Source: Tullyiplasma multilocale ATCC 49900 (lineage in GTDB: Bacteria; Bacillota_I; Bacilli_A; Mycoplasmatales; Mycoplasmataceae). Taken from it: a DNA stretch of 64,000 nucleotides. This document shows positions 36,039 through 47,575 of the stretch, one piece after another; positions within the stretch are counted from its first letter, which is position 1, and each line of letters begins with the position of its first letter. The translations under genes and the position numbers were made by a program. Location of the stretch: contig NZ_AXXW01000006.1 in NCBI RefSeq assembly GCF_000483165.1, positions 62,001 through 126,000 on the forward strand, given 5' to 3'. The notes under the pieces were generated by a model. It was not told the DNA's origin, ran no database searches, and saw only the letters and a list, made by a program, of their open reading frames with translations.

Positions 36039-37019
36039 CTATTCTCCTTTTTTATACTCTTCAATGATTGCTTTTGCATCATTCAAAGTTTCGATGTGAT
36101 TTGATTTTTCTTTAAGCTCTTTAATATTTGATTTCTTAGGTAAAACATCTAAGTATCAAGTTAAGTGCTTACGGAATTCTCTCATCCCTCATTCTTCAGT
36201 TCTAATCTTAATTAACATTTCTGCATGTTTAACTACAGTTTCTTCTCATTCTTCAATGCTTGGGCCTTCAAGTTCAAGTCCTGTTTCTAAGAAGTGATTT
36301 ACTTGCCCAAAAATTCATGGGTTACCTTGACATGCACGTGATATCATCACCGCGTCACAACCTGTTTCATCCAACATTTTTTTAGCAGATTTTGCATCAA
36401 CTACATCACCATTTCCTATTACAGGAATTGAAACAGCATCTTTAACTTCTTTAATTTTTTCTCAGTCGGCATGACCTGTGTAAAATTCTGATCTAGTTCT
36501 TCCATGAACAGCAATCGCACTTGCTCCTGCTTTTTCAATTAATTTAGCAACTTCAACAGCATTAACACTATCTTTATCTCATCCAAGTCTAATCTTTGCA
36601 GTTACAGGTTTCTTTGTGTTTTCTACAACTGCCTTAACAATATCAAATATTAAATCTGGTGTTTTTAATAAACTTGATCCCGAAGCTGATCTGACAGCCA
36701 CTTTAGGTGCTGGACAACCAATATTTAAGTCGATAATATCACAATCAACATTTTGATCAATTCACTTTGTTGCTTTAATAAATGATTCAACATCATTTCC
36801 AAATATTTGCATACTCATTGGGTGCTCTTCAGAGTTAACTCCAAGCATACTAAAAGTCTTAGCGTTTTCATGAACCATACCTTCAATTGAAACCATTTCA
36901 GCAACTACTAATGCAGCCCCTTTTTCTTTAGCAATAACTCTAAAGGGTTCGTTTGAAATTCCAGCCATTGGCCCTTGAATTGCTTTACCATTAATTTCTA
37001 CATTTCCTATTTTGAACAT
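36039..37019 (-). CDS. dusB: tRNA-dihydrouridine synthase
   Basis: 326 residues. Dus enzymes use FMN and NADPH to reduce uridine in tRNA. The N-terminal IQGPMAGISNEPFRVIAKEKGAALVVAEMVS binds FMN. CDIIDLNIGCPAPKVAVRSASG contains the catalytic Cys, and [40 protein letters not shown] contains the phosphate-binding segment. It lies 1 base after the DUF1904 gene and 4 bases before lysS. DusB is the common name for this branch in Bacillota; the target uridine is not visible. Confidence 0.95.
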
Positions 37020-37020
37020 C

Positions 37021-37335
37021 TTAACCTACCTTGTTCCCTTTTACGTAAAACTTACCGTTAATTTCAGTAAAGAAAACAGAAACCTTTTCACTATCTTCTT
37101 TGAAAAATTCAACTAGGTGATTTGTTAATAGTTGTTCTTTGTCTGGACGAGCCATTCATTCTACAGTTACATAGATTGGAGTTTGCTTGCCTTGTTCAGG
37201 GAAAATCTTTGATCCTTCTGCAATAAACATAATATTTGCAGGATCAGCTACAACAAGTTGTGCGATTTCATTAATTTTTTTTGAGTATTCTTCTACTCTT
37301 TTTTCTGATATTCCACTAAATTTTAAAATTGGCAT
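37021..37335 (-). CDS. DUF1904 family protein, tautomerase-like
   Basis: 104 residues with TGA Trp in TVEWMARP. It begins MPILKFSGISEKRVEEYSKKINEIAQLV and includes DPANIMFIAEGS, FPEQGKQTPIYVTVEW and VSVFFTEINGKFYVKGNKVG. The layout matches DUF1904, a small 4-oxalocrotonate-tautomerase-like family whose catalytic Pro1 becomes exposed after Met removal; Pro2 is present here. Its stop overlaps nothing but is one base before the dusB ATG, so the genes are coupled. Substrate unknown. Confidence 0.8.
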
Positions 37336-37437
37336 AATCTATCTCCTTTATCTTTGCATATTTATTTTATTTTAACTTTTTATAGGGTAAAAGACAATAA
37401 ACATAAGGAAACAACACAAACTATTTAGATAATAAAA
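37336..37437. promoter_or_regulatory. Promoter region of the DUF1904-dusB-lysS unit
   Basis: The 102-base gap holds an AAAGGAGAT SD for the DUF1904 gene and AT-rich sequence for its promoter. Nothing else was seen. Confidence 0.35.
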
Positions 37438-37457
37438 AAATCACCCGTAGGTGATTT
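37438..37457 (-). terminator. Terminator downstream of the ABC ATPase gene
   Basis: AAATCACC (37438-37445) with GGTGATTT (37450-37457), loop CGTA, T-run on the minus strand; it abuts the stop codon at 37460. Confidence 0.85.
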
Positions 37458-37459
37458 GA

Positions 37460-38701
37460 TTAAGATCAATCAATTGTTGAAGGATCTGCAGGTTTTTTGT
37501 TGTGTTCTAATTTGTCAATTAAACCATTTTTGATGTGAATTACAGTATTTGCAATTGTGGCAATGTTGGGGTTGTGAGTAACAACAACAACAGTTGTTTT
37601 GTATTCGCGGTTAACTTTAACTAAGATTTCAAGAACTTTACGTCCCATTTCTTCATCTAAAGCCCCTGTTGGTTCATCGGCAAATAAGATGTTAGGGTTT
37701 TTCGCTAACGCACGTGCGATAGATACACGTTGTTGTTGTCCCCCTGACATTTGGTGTGGGTATTTATGCATTTGTTCTTTCATTCCGATTGTATCGAAAA
37801 TTGTGTCAATATCCATACCTGATTTATTACTTGATAAGTTTTCCCCAACTTCAGCGTTTTCTTTAGCTGTTAAGTTAGTTAATAAGTTATATTGTTGGAA
37901 AATGAAACCAACATTACGACGACGGAATTTTGTTAAGTGTGAATCTTTTAATAGTGTTAAGTTTGACCCTAAAACAAATACGTCTCCTTCACTAGCTTTA
38001 TCTAATCCAGAAATGATGTTTAAGAATGTAGTTTTCCCTGATCCAGATGGTCCAAGAATAACAATGAAATCACCTTGATCTAATTGAATATCAATACCTT
38101 TAAGAACAGGTGTTTCTAAATCTCCTGTGATGTATGATTTTCTTACATTTTTTAATTCATAAACGTGTTTTGATACTTCTGGTTTGAAATTTTGAGTTGT
38201 AATAATTGCGCCATCTAAGATATCTTTAGAATATTTAGATGTTAATTGTTTACGACGTTTTTCTTTTTGTTTTAAACCTTTAATACCTTCTTCGTATTTA
38301 GTTTCGTCTTCAATAACGATAAATTCACGATCACCCATTACGTCAAAAGCATCAGTATCTTCTTTTGATTTTTTAACTGGTTTGATTGTTTCTTTTTTAA
38401 TATCTTTTGTATCGATTTTCGCTTCTACAGTTTTTGTAGTTTTTTTAGCTTTAGGTGTTTCAACAACAACTTCTTCTTTTATGATGTCTTTAGCCATTTC
38501 GACTTCTCCAATTCTTGATATATTATTACCATTTTGAGCATCTTCAATCTTTTGTTCGATTTCAGAGATTGCCCCTTTTATTAAACTGATATTTTTTTCC
38601 TTCTTCGGATTTTCGTCCAATTCAGAATATTCTTGATTTTCTAAGTTTAAATTAGCTTGCTCAAGCATAGCTTTTAATCTTGAAAGGTAATTTTCATTCA
38701 T
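37460..38701 (-). CDS. MacB-type ABC transporter ATPase with long N-terminal extension
   Basis: 413 residues; the C-terminus continues through a TGA Trp (DWS) to TAA at 37460-37462. Residues about 180-410 are an ABC nucleotide-binding domain: GPSGSGKT (217-224, Walker A), MSGGQQQR (signature), LFADEPTGALDEEMG (Walker B and D-loop) and TVVVVTHN (H-loop). It is closest to MacB/LolD/FtsE-type exporters. The first 180 residues are a charged, helical, Lys/Glu-rich extension (EIEQKIEDAQNGNN, DTDAFDVMGDREF) not found in the core family. The partner permease is not adjacent, so the substrate cannot be given. Confidence 0.9.
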
Positions 38702-38764
38702 ACGAAAACCTCCTGTTATATTTTTAAAACAATGTCTTGATTATTCTATCATAATAAATAAACA

Positions 38765-39628
38765 TTAATCGATTAGGTCTTTTAACTTTTCAATTCCAAT
38801 ATCGAATTTTGTATTACAGAATTCACAAACAACTTCTACGTTATTTCCTTCTTCAATAATGCTTTTTATTTCATCTTGTCCTAACATTTTGATTGAGTTC
38901 AAAGTTTTTTCCTCTGAACATGTACATTCAAATTTCAGTTCGAATTGTTCTAAGATTACAGCATCATCAATGATTTCATTAATTAATGCTTCATAGTTTG
39001 TAGACTCGATTAAGATATCGCCAACATAGGCACTATTCCCAATTTTTGTTTCAAGATAATCTATATCTTCATCAGTGTGAGTAGGTAACAGTTGTACTAA
39101 AATTCCGACAACTTTTTTAACTTTCATATCTTTATCTAAAACAGCTTTTGTTGTAATAAATGATTGAACTTGATTTGATGATTTGAAGTAGTTCATGAAA
39201 TCTAAGTCAATACTTCCATCAACTAAATCAGTACTTGATACATAAGGGTCTTTCATGTTTAAGTCTTGTGAAACTAATAATTGACCTTGTGTACCAACTG
39301 TTTTAATAATTGGATTTTCAACACCTTCAAATAAACCTGTTGGATCAAAGTTATTTCTTTGTGCATAACTTCTAACTTTATTGTTTTGGAACTCAGTGAT
39401 CATTTTACCAATTGCCCCATCAGTTGTTGTGATGTTGGCAGTCATTCTTTCACCGTTTTTTAATTCCATTCCGATTAGAGCATTTGCTGCTGTAAATTTT
39501 GACAACGCAATTGCTGCTAATGGGTTTGAGTTTTGTAACTCCGTAATTGTTCTCATAGATTCTGAAATATCAACGATTGATATTTTAGCATTATGTTTTG
39601 AACTCATACCTCTAATTCTCATATCCAT
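38765..39628 (-). CDS. hslO: 33-kDa redox-regulated chaperonin Hsp33
   Basis: 287 residues. Hsp33 is a holdase activated when its zinc Cys residues are oxidised. The C-terminal zinc site has CTC (ECTCSEEK) and CEFC (VVCEFCNTKF), four Cys in the CxC...CxxC pattern. The N-terminal GMSSKHNAKISIVDISE and the ALSKFTAANALIGMELKNGERM segment match the substrate-binding domain. The start at 39626-39628 follows AAGGAGAAC at a rather long spacing. It lies alone between the ABC gene and ftsH. Confidence 0.95.
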   Translation of the reverse strand: MDMRIRGMSSKHNAKISIVDISESMRTITELQNSNPLAAIALSKFTAANALIGMELKNGERMTANITTTDGAIGKMITEFQNNKVRSYAQRNNFDPTGLFEGVENPIIKTVGTQGQLLVSQDLNMKDPYVSSTDLVDGSIDLDFMNYFKSSNQVQSFITTKAVLDKDMKVKKVVGILVQLLPTHTDEDIDYLETKIGNSAYVGDILIESTNYEALINEIIDDAVILEQFELKFECTCSEEKTLNSIKMLGQDEIKSIIEEGNNVEVVCEFCNTKFDIGIEKLKDLID

Positions 39629-39658
39629 ATATATATGTTCTCCTTTTATTTGTATAAA

Positions 39659-39690
39659 AATAACGAAGCGACTATAAGCGCTTCGTTATT
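39659..39690. terminator. Terminator downstream of ftsH
   Basis: A 12-bp perfect stem (39659-39670 with 39679-39690) with an 8-base loop. The minus strand has T-rich sequence after it. Confidence 0.85.
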
Positions 39691-39715
39691 TAGATTATAT
39701 ATTAATTTTTAAAAA

Positions 39716-41650
39716 TTATTCAGCATCTGTTTCTTCATCAAGAACGTCATCTAAATCGATGTCGATGATTTCACCAGCATCTTTTTTATCCTGTTCTTTT
39801 TGATATTTAGCTTTTTCTTCTAAAACTTCTTTTGGTAATTTACATTCTTTGTCAATGTAATCAATTTGTTCAGCAGTAATAGTTTCTAATACACTTAATG
39901 ATTCAGCTAATAATTCTAATGTTTCCATATTTTCTCTAATTAATTTAAGAGCCAATACATAAGCTTCTTCTAAGATACGGTTAATTTCTTTATCAATCTT
40001 ATCAGCAGTTTCATCAGAGTAAGTACCTTCCATTTTTCCATATGATTGTTCAGCATCAGTTAGGTATTTTGTTAATCCTAATTCTGACATACCAAATTGA
40101 ACAACCATTCTTCTAGCAATGTTTGTAGCTTTATCTAAGTCATCGTGAGCTCCAGTTGTAACATATTCTTTACCAAACATGATTTCTTCAGCTGCACGTC
40201 CACCTAGGTATCCGGCAATTGTTGCATATAAATCTTGTTTTGATGAGAAGATTGTTTCATCTTTAGGAGTCATAATTGTATATCCACCAGCGTTTCCACG
40301 AGGGATAATTGTAACTTTTTGAACTTTAGAAGCGCTTTCTAATTTAAGACCAATTAAAGCATGTCCTGATTCATGGTAAGAAACAATTTTTTTATCTTGT
40401 AAAGTCATCGCACGTGATTTTTTAGCTGGTCCACCAACTACACGGTCAATAGCTTCATCAATTTCAACAATTGTAATAATATCTTTTTTCTCACGAACCA
40501 TTAAAATAGCAGCTTCGTTTAATACGTTTTCTAATTGAGCACCAGAGAAACCAGGTGTTCTTTCAGCAACTCTATGTCAATCAACAGAAGAACTAATTTT
40601 TTTAGATCTAGCATGTAATTCTAAGATAGCTTTACGTTCTTTAATATCTGGTAAAGAAACTTGGATAACACGGTCAAAACGACCAGGTCTTAAAAGGGCA
40701 GGGTCTAATACGTCTGCACGGTTTGTTGCAGCCATAACAATAACTCCAGAGTTAGTTCCAAATCCATCCATCTCAACCAATAATTGGTTAAGTGTTTGTT
40801 CATTTGTACCTGTCCCTGACATTGAGTTACGCTTACGTCCAACTGCATCAATCTCATCGATGAAAATAATTGCAGGTGCAGCTTTTTTAGCGTCTGAGAA
40901 CATTTCACGAACACGACTTGCTCCAACCCCTACGAACATTTCTTCGAATTCTGATCCAGCGATTGAGAAGAATGCTACTCCAGCTTCTCCAGCAACAGCT
41001 TTAGCAAGTAAAGTCTTACCAGTACCTGGTGGACCTTCCATTAAAACACCTTTAGGTGCTCTTGCTCCAGCATCCGCATATTTTTTAGGGAATTTTAAGT
41101 AATCAACTAATTCTACTAATTCAGTTTTTTCTTCTTCAATTCCAGCAACATCTGAGAATTTAATATCAGATTTTGTTTGACGGGCTTTGTTTTTTCCCAT
41201 TCCAAACATTCCTGAAGCTCCACCAGCTCCAGCTCCGCCTTTTGTCATCATTCAGAACATTAGTCCATAAATAACGATTAATACCAACATTGGCAACATT
41301 GATGAAATCAATGCACCAGCAGTTGAACCTGAGTAAGGAACTGTTTGTCAACCTCCACGGATTGCGATGTCAATTAAGCCCTCAAATGCACTAATAGAAC
41401 CATTAGTTGTAAACTTAACTCATCCTCCACCTTGTTGCATTAAACCAGAAATGTGTGCTGTTCCAGCAGATGTGTATTGAACAGTAACATTTTGAATTTG
41501 CTCAGGACTTAAATTAGCTAAGTCAGCAAAATCAGTTAGTAGTAATCCTTGAACTGAACCTTTAGATGTCATTCAAATAACTGTTGTAACAATTATTAAA
41601 ACTAATAACAAAATAAGTCAGAATCAAAGTGATGATTTTTTCTTTTTCAT
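39716..41650 (-). CDS. ftsH: ATP-dependent zinc metalloprotease FtsH
   Basis: 644 residues. FtsH is a membrane-bound AAA+ protease. N-terminal [21 protein letters not shown] and a second segment [21 protein letters not shown] anchor it. The AAA+ domain has GPPGTGKT (Walker A, 206-213) and FIDEIDAVG (Walker B). The zinc motif HESGH is at residues 426-430. A Lys/Asp-rich C-terminal tail ends in [15 protein letters not shown]. Trp codons are TGA throughout the N-terminal part. ATG at 41648-41650 follows AAGGGGAAAT. It is a single-gene unit. Confidence 0.98.
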
Positions 41651-41714
41651 ATTATTTCCCCTTCCAGATAAATATAGTTAAATAATACCATATAAAAAGT
41701 GGCCTTTTATAGAG

Positions 41715-42905
41715 CTACCTATGTATTTTATTTAATATTTTATGATTGGTTTCACTGTATACAACAGCTTTTAAAATTCTTAATTTATATTTTATTTTAT
41801 TGTTGATTAGGTAACGATTGGTTTTGACCCCATCAACAGTGGTTTTCAACTTGTAGTCCTCATAATTTGTGGTTACAACATACGGATAGTTCTCACCGTC
41901 ATTTTTGATGGCATTGAAGATATCTAATCAATTAATAAATTCTTCAGTTCTATAAAGTTCATCACGACCACTAATGGTTAACGTAATTGGTTTTAAATAC
42001 TCTGTGTTCAATAAATATAACGCATCAAAGTCTTTTACTAATGTCTCTCCGCCTATCTCAATTGTTCAAAATACCTTTTTTGAGGTTTTAATACGTTTAG
42101 CAATTTCGGTGATTGTGCTGTTTTTTCTATTCTGTAATAAATGTTCTTTTTTGAGTAATTTAAAGTACTGATAAACAATACGCTCAATCACTTTAACGTC
42201 AAAGTCCTTTAAATCATCTTTGATCACCAAGTGATCAGCTGTCATATTGTTATTAGTATAGAAATTTACTAAATTTTTGATTTGATCAAGATTTTCATTA
42301 TCGATATTAATTTCTTTTAAGTACTTTTCAAAATCCTTTTCATCTAAATTAGCTCTAAATTTATTTCTTAAGTATTTTTGATCGAAATTTGTAGAATCAA
42401 TCGCATAAGGAATGTTCTTTTCAACCAGATACTTGATGACCTCACTCTTTTTAACATCAAGCATTGGTCTGATGATATTCAAAGTTTTGTAACTTGAAAA
42501 TCTAGAGATACCAAAAAAATCTACATTGTTGTTTCTTTGTTTCTGCATCAAGTAAGTCTCTATCACATCATTTTGATTATGACCAACTACTAAGGTTTTA
42601 AGATTGTATTTATTAGCGATTTCTACGAAGAAATCATAGCGAGTAGTTCTAGCTCAGTCCTCGAAATTATTTTTGAATTGTTTATAATCAATATCTATAT
42701 TTTTGATTTCTAGATTCAATTTATACTTTGCACAATATTCTTCGACAATCTTTTGATCAAACGAAGAATCATCTCTAAAGTTGTAGTTAACATGACAAAC
42801 AACCATTTTGGTACCGCTCTCGCGTAGATTGTCTAATAGAAAAATGCTGTCTGGTCCCCCAGAAACAGCAATTAAATAAGTTTGATTCGGATTTAATCTA
42901 ATCAT
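41715..42905 (-). CDS. tilS: tRNA(Ile)-lysidine synthase
   Basis: 396 residues, with Trp(TGA) at residues 84 and within the C-terminal part. TilS converts C34 of tRNA-Ile2 to lysidine so that it reads AUA. The PP-loop is SGGPDS at residues 15-20, and FRDDSSFDQKIVEEYCAKYKL plus TLVVGHNQNDVIETYLMQ are typical of the N-type PPase fold. SFQ-like IRPMLDVKKSEVIKYL follows. The C-terminal third is AT-rich and diverged. TAG at 41715-41717 ends it. It is 15 bases downstream of trmN6. Confidence 0.93.
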
Positions 42906-42920
42906 GTTAAATCACCTCGA

Positions 42921-43643
42921 TTAATCTCTAAATAGTTTTAATAATTCAGTTGTATAAGTTTCATCATCATTATGAGCAATAAGTGGAGGAAGAATTTCCA
43001 TACCCTCATTACCATTCAGAATTCCATCTATCAAAATAGTTTTAGCTGGATGGTCAATTTTCGAATGAACAAATTGCATGCGCTTTGGAATGATGTCATA
43101 TTTCTTGAAGTAGGTAATAATCTCTCCAGCTCTTTCAGCACGGTGAACCATTGTGAACACACCACCATTTTTTAAAGCAAGCGCTCCAGCTTTAACAATT
43201 TCTTCAAGAGTTATCAAAGTTTCATGACGCGCATTAACAACTTCTTGGCTAATTTCTTTCAACTTAGGAGAACCATCCATTTTAAAAAATGGCGGATTAC
43301 ACAAAATCATATCAAAACTATCGTGTTCCATTTTTGCGAAATCTTTAATATCACTATGAACAATAGATACTTGATCATCTAAATTATTCAAAGCAATGTT
43401 TTCTCTTGCTAAATCAACCGCTTTTTCTTGAATTTCTACACCAACAATTTTAGCTTGTGTATATCTACTCAGAATCAGTGGTATAACAGCATTATTAGTC
43501 CCGAAATCAGCGATTAAACGTCTCTTGTTACTTAGATTGGCAAAACGCGCAATCAGTACACTATCAAGGGTAAAATTGAACATTTCACTATCTTGGTAAA
43601 GATTCAAATCTTTATATCCTAATAAATCATTTAATACTTTCAT
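42921..43643 (-). CDS. tRNA1(Val) (adenine-N6)-methyltransferase-like protein
   Basis: 240 residues. ADFGTNNAVIPLILSRYTQAKIVGVEIQ is the SAM-binding motif I with its acidic turn, and MILCNPPFF is the N6-adenine methyltransferase NPPF motif. Such enzymes of the YfiC/TrmN6 (YabB) family methylate A37 of tRNA1(Val) in E. coli; the B. subtilis relative YabB lies in the same neighbourhood as holB and tmk. Its ATG overlaps the holB stop by one base. The substrate is inferred from family membership. Confidence 0.88.
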   Translation of the reverse strand: MKVLNDLLGYKDLNLYQDSEMFNFTLDSVLIARFANLSNKRRLIADFGTNNAVIPLILSRYTQAKIVGVEIQEKAVDLARENIALNNLDDQVSIVHSDIKDFAKMEHDSFDMILCNPPFFKMDGSPKLKEISQEVVNARHETLITLEEIVKAGALALKNGGVFTMVHRAERAGEIITYFKKYDIIPKRMQFVHSKIDHPAKTILIDGILNGNEGMEILPPLIAHNDDETYTTELLKLFRD

Positions 43644-44386
43644 TACAATACCTCTGCTATGTTAATAAAATAATTATCTATTGCTACATTAGTATTAAAC
43701 ATGTACTTCAGATCTTCAATAAAAACTAAAGTGTGTTCAGCAAATTGCGGATATTCTCTTATTATTGTTCTTGAATAACTTTCTTCAATCATTTCGATTA
43801 ATTCTTTTTTATCCATCTTTTTAAAATTATTTGCCGCTAGCAAATAAATATCAGACTTTTTAGTTGATAATATTTTTTCAAACTTATTTTGTTCAAAATC
43901 TTCATGGATTGTTTCTGAAACGAATAACTTACATCTTGATTTTATTGTTTGCAAAATTTTACTACGATCATTTGATAATAAAACAGCATATGTATTTAAT
44001 GGCGGTTCTTCTAAAAATTTAAGCAATGAGTTTGAAGCTTCCGTCTTTAAATTTTCTGCATTTTTAATGACATAGAACTTATTTCCATTTGCCTCAGCTG
44101 CAGTTAAACTTAATTGGTCCATCATTTTTTGGATTTCAGCTTTAGATACCGCTGTTGCTCCATCTCCAATGTACACAACGTCCATCAATGTGTGTTCAAG
44201 TGCTCTTTTACACATATTACAATCATCTTTTTGATATGACTTATTTTCACAATATACAAATCTTATCAATTCATCAGTAATGGCAACTATGTCGTTTTGT
44301 TTTTTTGAATTTAAAATTATTGAACTAAATAACTGATCATCTTTATATAAATCTTTTAAGTGATTAGTTAACGTGTTTGTTTTCAT
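43643..44386 (-). CDS. holB: DNA polymerase III delta' subunit
   Basis: 247 residues. Delta' is part of the clamp loader. FVYCENKSYQKDDCNMCKRAL has the zinc-binding Cys; KFYVIKNAENLKTEASNSLLKFLEEPPLNTYAVLLS and SRCKLF are the arginine-finger region (usually LLKtLEEPp-n--fil). The C-terminal collar domain is short. It overlaps tmk by 23 bases and trmN6-like by one, so the genes are coupled. Confidence 0.9.
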   Translation of the reverse strand: MKTNTLTNHLKDLYKDDQLFSSIILNSKKQNDIVAITDELIRFVYCENKSYQKDDCNMCKRALEHTLMDVVYIGDGATAVSKAEIQKMMDQLSLTAAEANGNKFYVIKNAENLKTEASNSLLKFLEEPPLNTYAVLLSNDRSKILQTIKSRCKLFVSETIHEDFEQNKFEKILSTKKSDIYLLAANNFKKMDKKELIEMIEESYSRTIIREYPQFAEHTLVFIEDLKYMFNTNVAIDNYFINIAEVL

Positions 44387-45002
44387 ATTTCGCTAAAGCT
44401 TCAACAATAATTTTTCTTGTTTCTTGTTGAACTTCTTCAATTCCTAAATTAGCATCAATAACTTCAAAACGATCTGGATATTTATTAATAAGAGCTTTAT
44501 AACCTTCCATTACTTTTTGTTTAAATTCAACTTGTTCACGATCAAGTCTGTTCATTTCATCAACACGGCCGTTGATTCTTTTTTCTGCTTCATCAAGTCT
44601 TAGATCGAAGTAGATTGTCAGATCTGGTTTAAAACCTTCAAGAACTATGTTTTGAATTTGGTCAAGTTTTTCGACTCCGACTCCACGAGCTTGCCCTTGA
44701 TAAACAGTTGTTGAATCCATGAATCTATCAGAAATAACAACAGCTCCTCTTTTTAGTGCGGGGGCAATTACTTTAACTAGATGTTCACGACGTGCAGCTA
44801 TAAATAATAACGCTTCAGTTAAACCATCCATTCCTTCGCTATGATCGGTTAAAATAACATCTCTAATTTCTTCAGCAACTTTAATACCACCAGGTTCACG
44901 AGTAAGAACTACTTCATGACCTAATTGTTCTAAAAATTCTTTGATTGGAGCAATAGCTGTTGATTTACCGCTACCATCCATTCCTTCTAAACTTATAAAC
45001 AT
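44364..45002 (-). CDS. tmk: Thymidylate kinase
   Basis: 212 residues. It phosphorylates dTMP to dTDP. EGMDGSGKST is the P-loop, LTREPGGIKVAEEIRD the DRx-type specific loop, and VVISDRFMDSTTVYQGQARG the conserved DR(Y/F)-x-DS and lid-near segment. Length is normal. The end overlaps holB by 23 bases, so translation is coupled. It follows recR by 3 bases. Confidence 0.99.
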   Translation of the reverse strand: MFISLEGMDGSGKSTAIAPIKEFLEQLGHEVVLTREPGGIKVAEEIRDVILTDHSEGMDGLTEALLFIAARREHLVKVIAPALKRGAVVISDRFMDSTTVYQGQARGVGVEKLDQIQNIVLEGFKPDLTIYFDLRLDEAEKRINGRVDEMNRLDREQVEFKQKVMEGYKALINKYPDRFEVIDANLGIEEVQQETRKIIVEALAKYENKHVN

Positions 45003-45005
45003 ATT

Positions 45006-45596
45006 TTATCCCTCGTAATTCTTTCTGTTTTTTAAAGCACTTTCCAATGTTGTTTCATCCATATAATCTAATGAACCACCCATTGGTATTCCTTTTGCAA
45101 TTCTTGATGTTTTTACATTATTCTTTTTAGCTATTTGTGCTATATAATTTGAAGTTACTTCACCTTCAAATGTAGCATTTAAAGCAAGTATCAATTCTGT
45201 ACTCTGGCTGGTTCTTGCAAATATTTTTTCAATATTTAATTTATCTGGTGTTAGATTTTTATTTAAATTTATTTCTCCACCCAATATCGCATAAACCCCC
45301 TTGAACTTACCTAGGCTTTCCAAATTCTTAGCATCTAGTGGTGTTGATACAACACATATAATATCTTTGTTCCTTTTTTGATCTGAACAAATCGGACAAA
45401 CTTGTTGAACTGTATAAAAACCACAAATTTCACAAATCCCAAGATTATCTTTAGCTTCTTGCAAGTTTTTAATGAACTTATCAAAAGTTTTTTCATCTGA
45501 TATTAAGTTAGTTAGTAAACGTTCTGTTGATTTTTTAGTTAATCCATCAGTACGTCTGATTTTTTCAACTAACTCATCAAATAAAAAATCTTTCAT
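45006..45596 (-). CDS. recR: Recombination mediator RecR
   Basis: 196 residues. RecR helps load RecA. The C4 zinc finger is CEICGFYTVQQVCPIC, and the TOPRIM domain is IICVVSTPLDAKNLESLGKFKGVYAILGG. The C-terminal EVTSNYIAQIAKKNNVKTSRIAKGIPMGGSLDYMDETTLESALKNRK is a Walker-B-like/TOPRIM segment typical of RecR. It is one of the dnaX-recR pair found across bacteria, with a 1-base gap. Confidence 0.98.
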   Translation of the reverse strand: MKDFLFDELVEKIRRTDGLTKKSTERLLTNLISDEKTFDKFIKNLQEAKDNLGICEICGFYTVQQVCPICSDQKRNKDIICVVSTPLDAKNLESLGKFKGVYAILGGEINLNKNLTPDKLNIEKIFARTSQSTELILALNATFEGEVTSNYIAQIAKKNNVKTSRIAKGIPMGGSLDYMDETTLESALKNRKNYEG

Positions 45597-45597
45597 C

Positions 45598-47517
45598 TTA
45601 TTCTCCTATTTTTATATCTTCTAAATCAAATAATTTTGAGGCACCTTCAAGCAACTCACTTTGATTATTGTCTTGTAATTTTTGTTTTGTTAAATCCTGA
45701 TAGTATTGATTAACATCAAAGATTTTATGTTCTGGCAAACTATTTGAAACTTTAAGTGTTTTAAATTCTGTTTTAACATCTTCTCATTTATTTTTGTCAA
45801 TTGGGTAAACTAAAACTTCTTTACCTAGTTCAGCAAATAACTCTTCGCGGAATTTTTTACTTTCTAACATATGATTAATTAATTTAGAATGTGACAGAGT
45901 CTCACAATTCACTAAAATTTCATTTCCAGAGACAGCTGAAATTTTTACATTATAGAAAGCAAAGAATTTCTCCGCTTTTTCTGGGTTAATTAAATTGTTT
46001 TGCTCATCTGCTCTAAATCAACTATTTATTTTTGCATCAATCATGTCTCGTAAATCTTTTTTGGCACTTACCAACAGATTAATAACACTGTCAACTTCGA
46101 TACTGTTCGTGTCAATGTTACCACTTCTTATAATTTCTATACTTTGCATTTCAATTAGGTCAGAACCCGTTTTAATTGACGGATCTTTTGGTGGTTGCTC
46201 TTCTTCTTGAGCCACAACTTGTTCGACACTTTCAGTTGTTTTTTGTTCTGCCACTATTTCTGCTACTTTTGGTTCTTCAACAATTAACTCTTCTCTAATA
46301 GTCGGTTCAACTAATTCTACTGCTTCTGGTTTTTGAGCAATAGTTTCACTGACAATTACTTCCTCTTTGATTTCGATAATTGGTTTATCTTGAACTGAAT
46401 CATTTTCTTGTATAGATTCTTCGAAATCAATACCATGGTTACCTATTGATTTAAGTAAGTTGATTAATAGATAGTTAAAGTTAATTGAAGTTCCTTTAGT
46501 TTTGGCATAAGCTTCTCCCAAGTTATCAGCTAACCTAAATAAAGATTCCATATCTACAGTGTCAAACTTAGTCACATCTTTCAGTTCTAATATTCTTAAA
46601 AATTCTTCAGACTTAACTAATTTGTATTCAATTATTTCTTTCACTATTTCAATTAAACTTAAAGCAAAAACATCAAAATCCATACCTTGGTTTTCAGCTG
46701 ATTCAAAATATCTAATAACTTCTGTTGATTCACCCATTAAAACGTTTTTAAGAATTTCAAGTTTTTCCTTTTTTGTAGCAACATAAAAAACTGATTTTAA
46801 ATCATCAATTGTGATAGCATTTTCATTTGCTACGATCATTATTTGTTCTAAAATATTTAATGCATCTCTAAGTGATCCTTCAGAAAGGTAGAAGATTTCA
46901 TCAAACACTTGGTTTTCGGAAGTGTAATTTTCACTCTCGGTAACGAATTTTAATCTCGCAATCAATGAATCTTTATCAATTTTCTTAAAGTTGAAAGTTT
47001 GACATCTTGAAACAATAGTTGCTGGAATTTTAGCATATTCAGTTGTAGCTAAAATAAACAGAGCATGAGCCGGTGGTTCTTCTAAAGTTTTCAAAAGCGC
47101 ATTAAACGCAGCTTTTGTTAACATATGAACCTCATCAATTATGTAAATTTTGTAATTACCCAAAAGTGGTAATGTTGAAACATTATTTTTGATTCCTCTA
47201 ATTTCATCAACACCATTGTTAGATGCCGCATCAATTTCGAAGATATCTGGTGATCTGAATTCATTTGCTGAAACACAACTTTCACAAACCTCACATGAAA
47301 TACCGTTAATAGCATCTTTACAATTTACAGCTTTTGCAAAAATTCTTGCTACAGAAGTTTTACCAGTTCCCCTTTGCCCTGCGAAAAGTAGTGCATGAGA
47401 AATCTTGTTTTCATTTAATTGTTTTTGTAATATTTCGATAACATTTTTATGCCCTGCAACACTATTAAAAGTTGCTGGTCTATATGTTGTATATAAAGAT
47501 TTCTTATTTTTTTGCAT
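45598..47517 (-). CDS. dnaX: DNA polymerase III subunit gamma/tau
   Basis: 639 residues; a TGA Trp lies at 46018-46020 and the frame then continues to TAA at 45598. It is the ATPase of the clamp loader. GQRGTGKT is the Walker A at 47-54, and CEVCESCVS the zinc site. DVFEIDAASNNGVDEIR and LLGNYKIYIIDEVHMLT are the conserved sensor and Walker B, with LLKTLEEPPAHALFILATTE as the SRC region. A Glu/Val-rich flexible linker (about residues 380-460) precedes the C-terminal tau-like domain. recR follows by 1 base. Confidence 0.98.
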
Positions 47518-47575
47518 CCTTTTTACCTCCGGGTTTATATCTTATATATTTTAACATTTTAAAGTTGTTATAAAA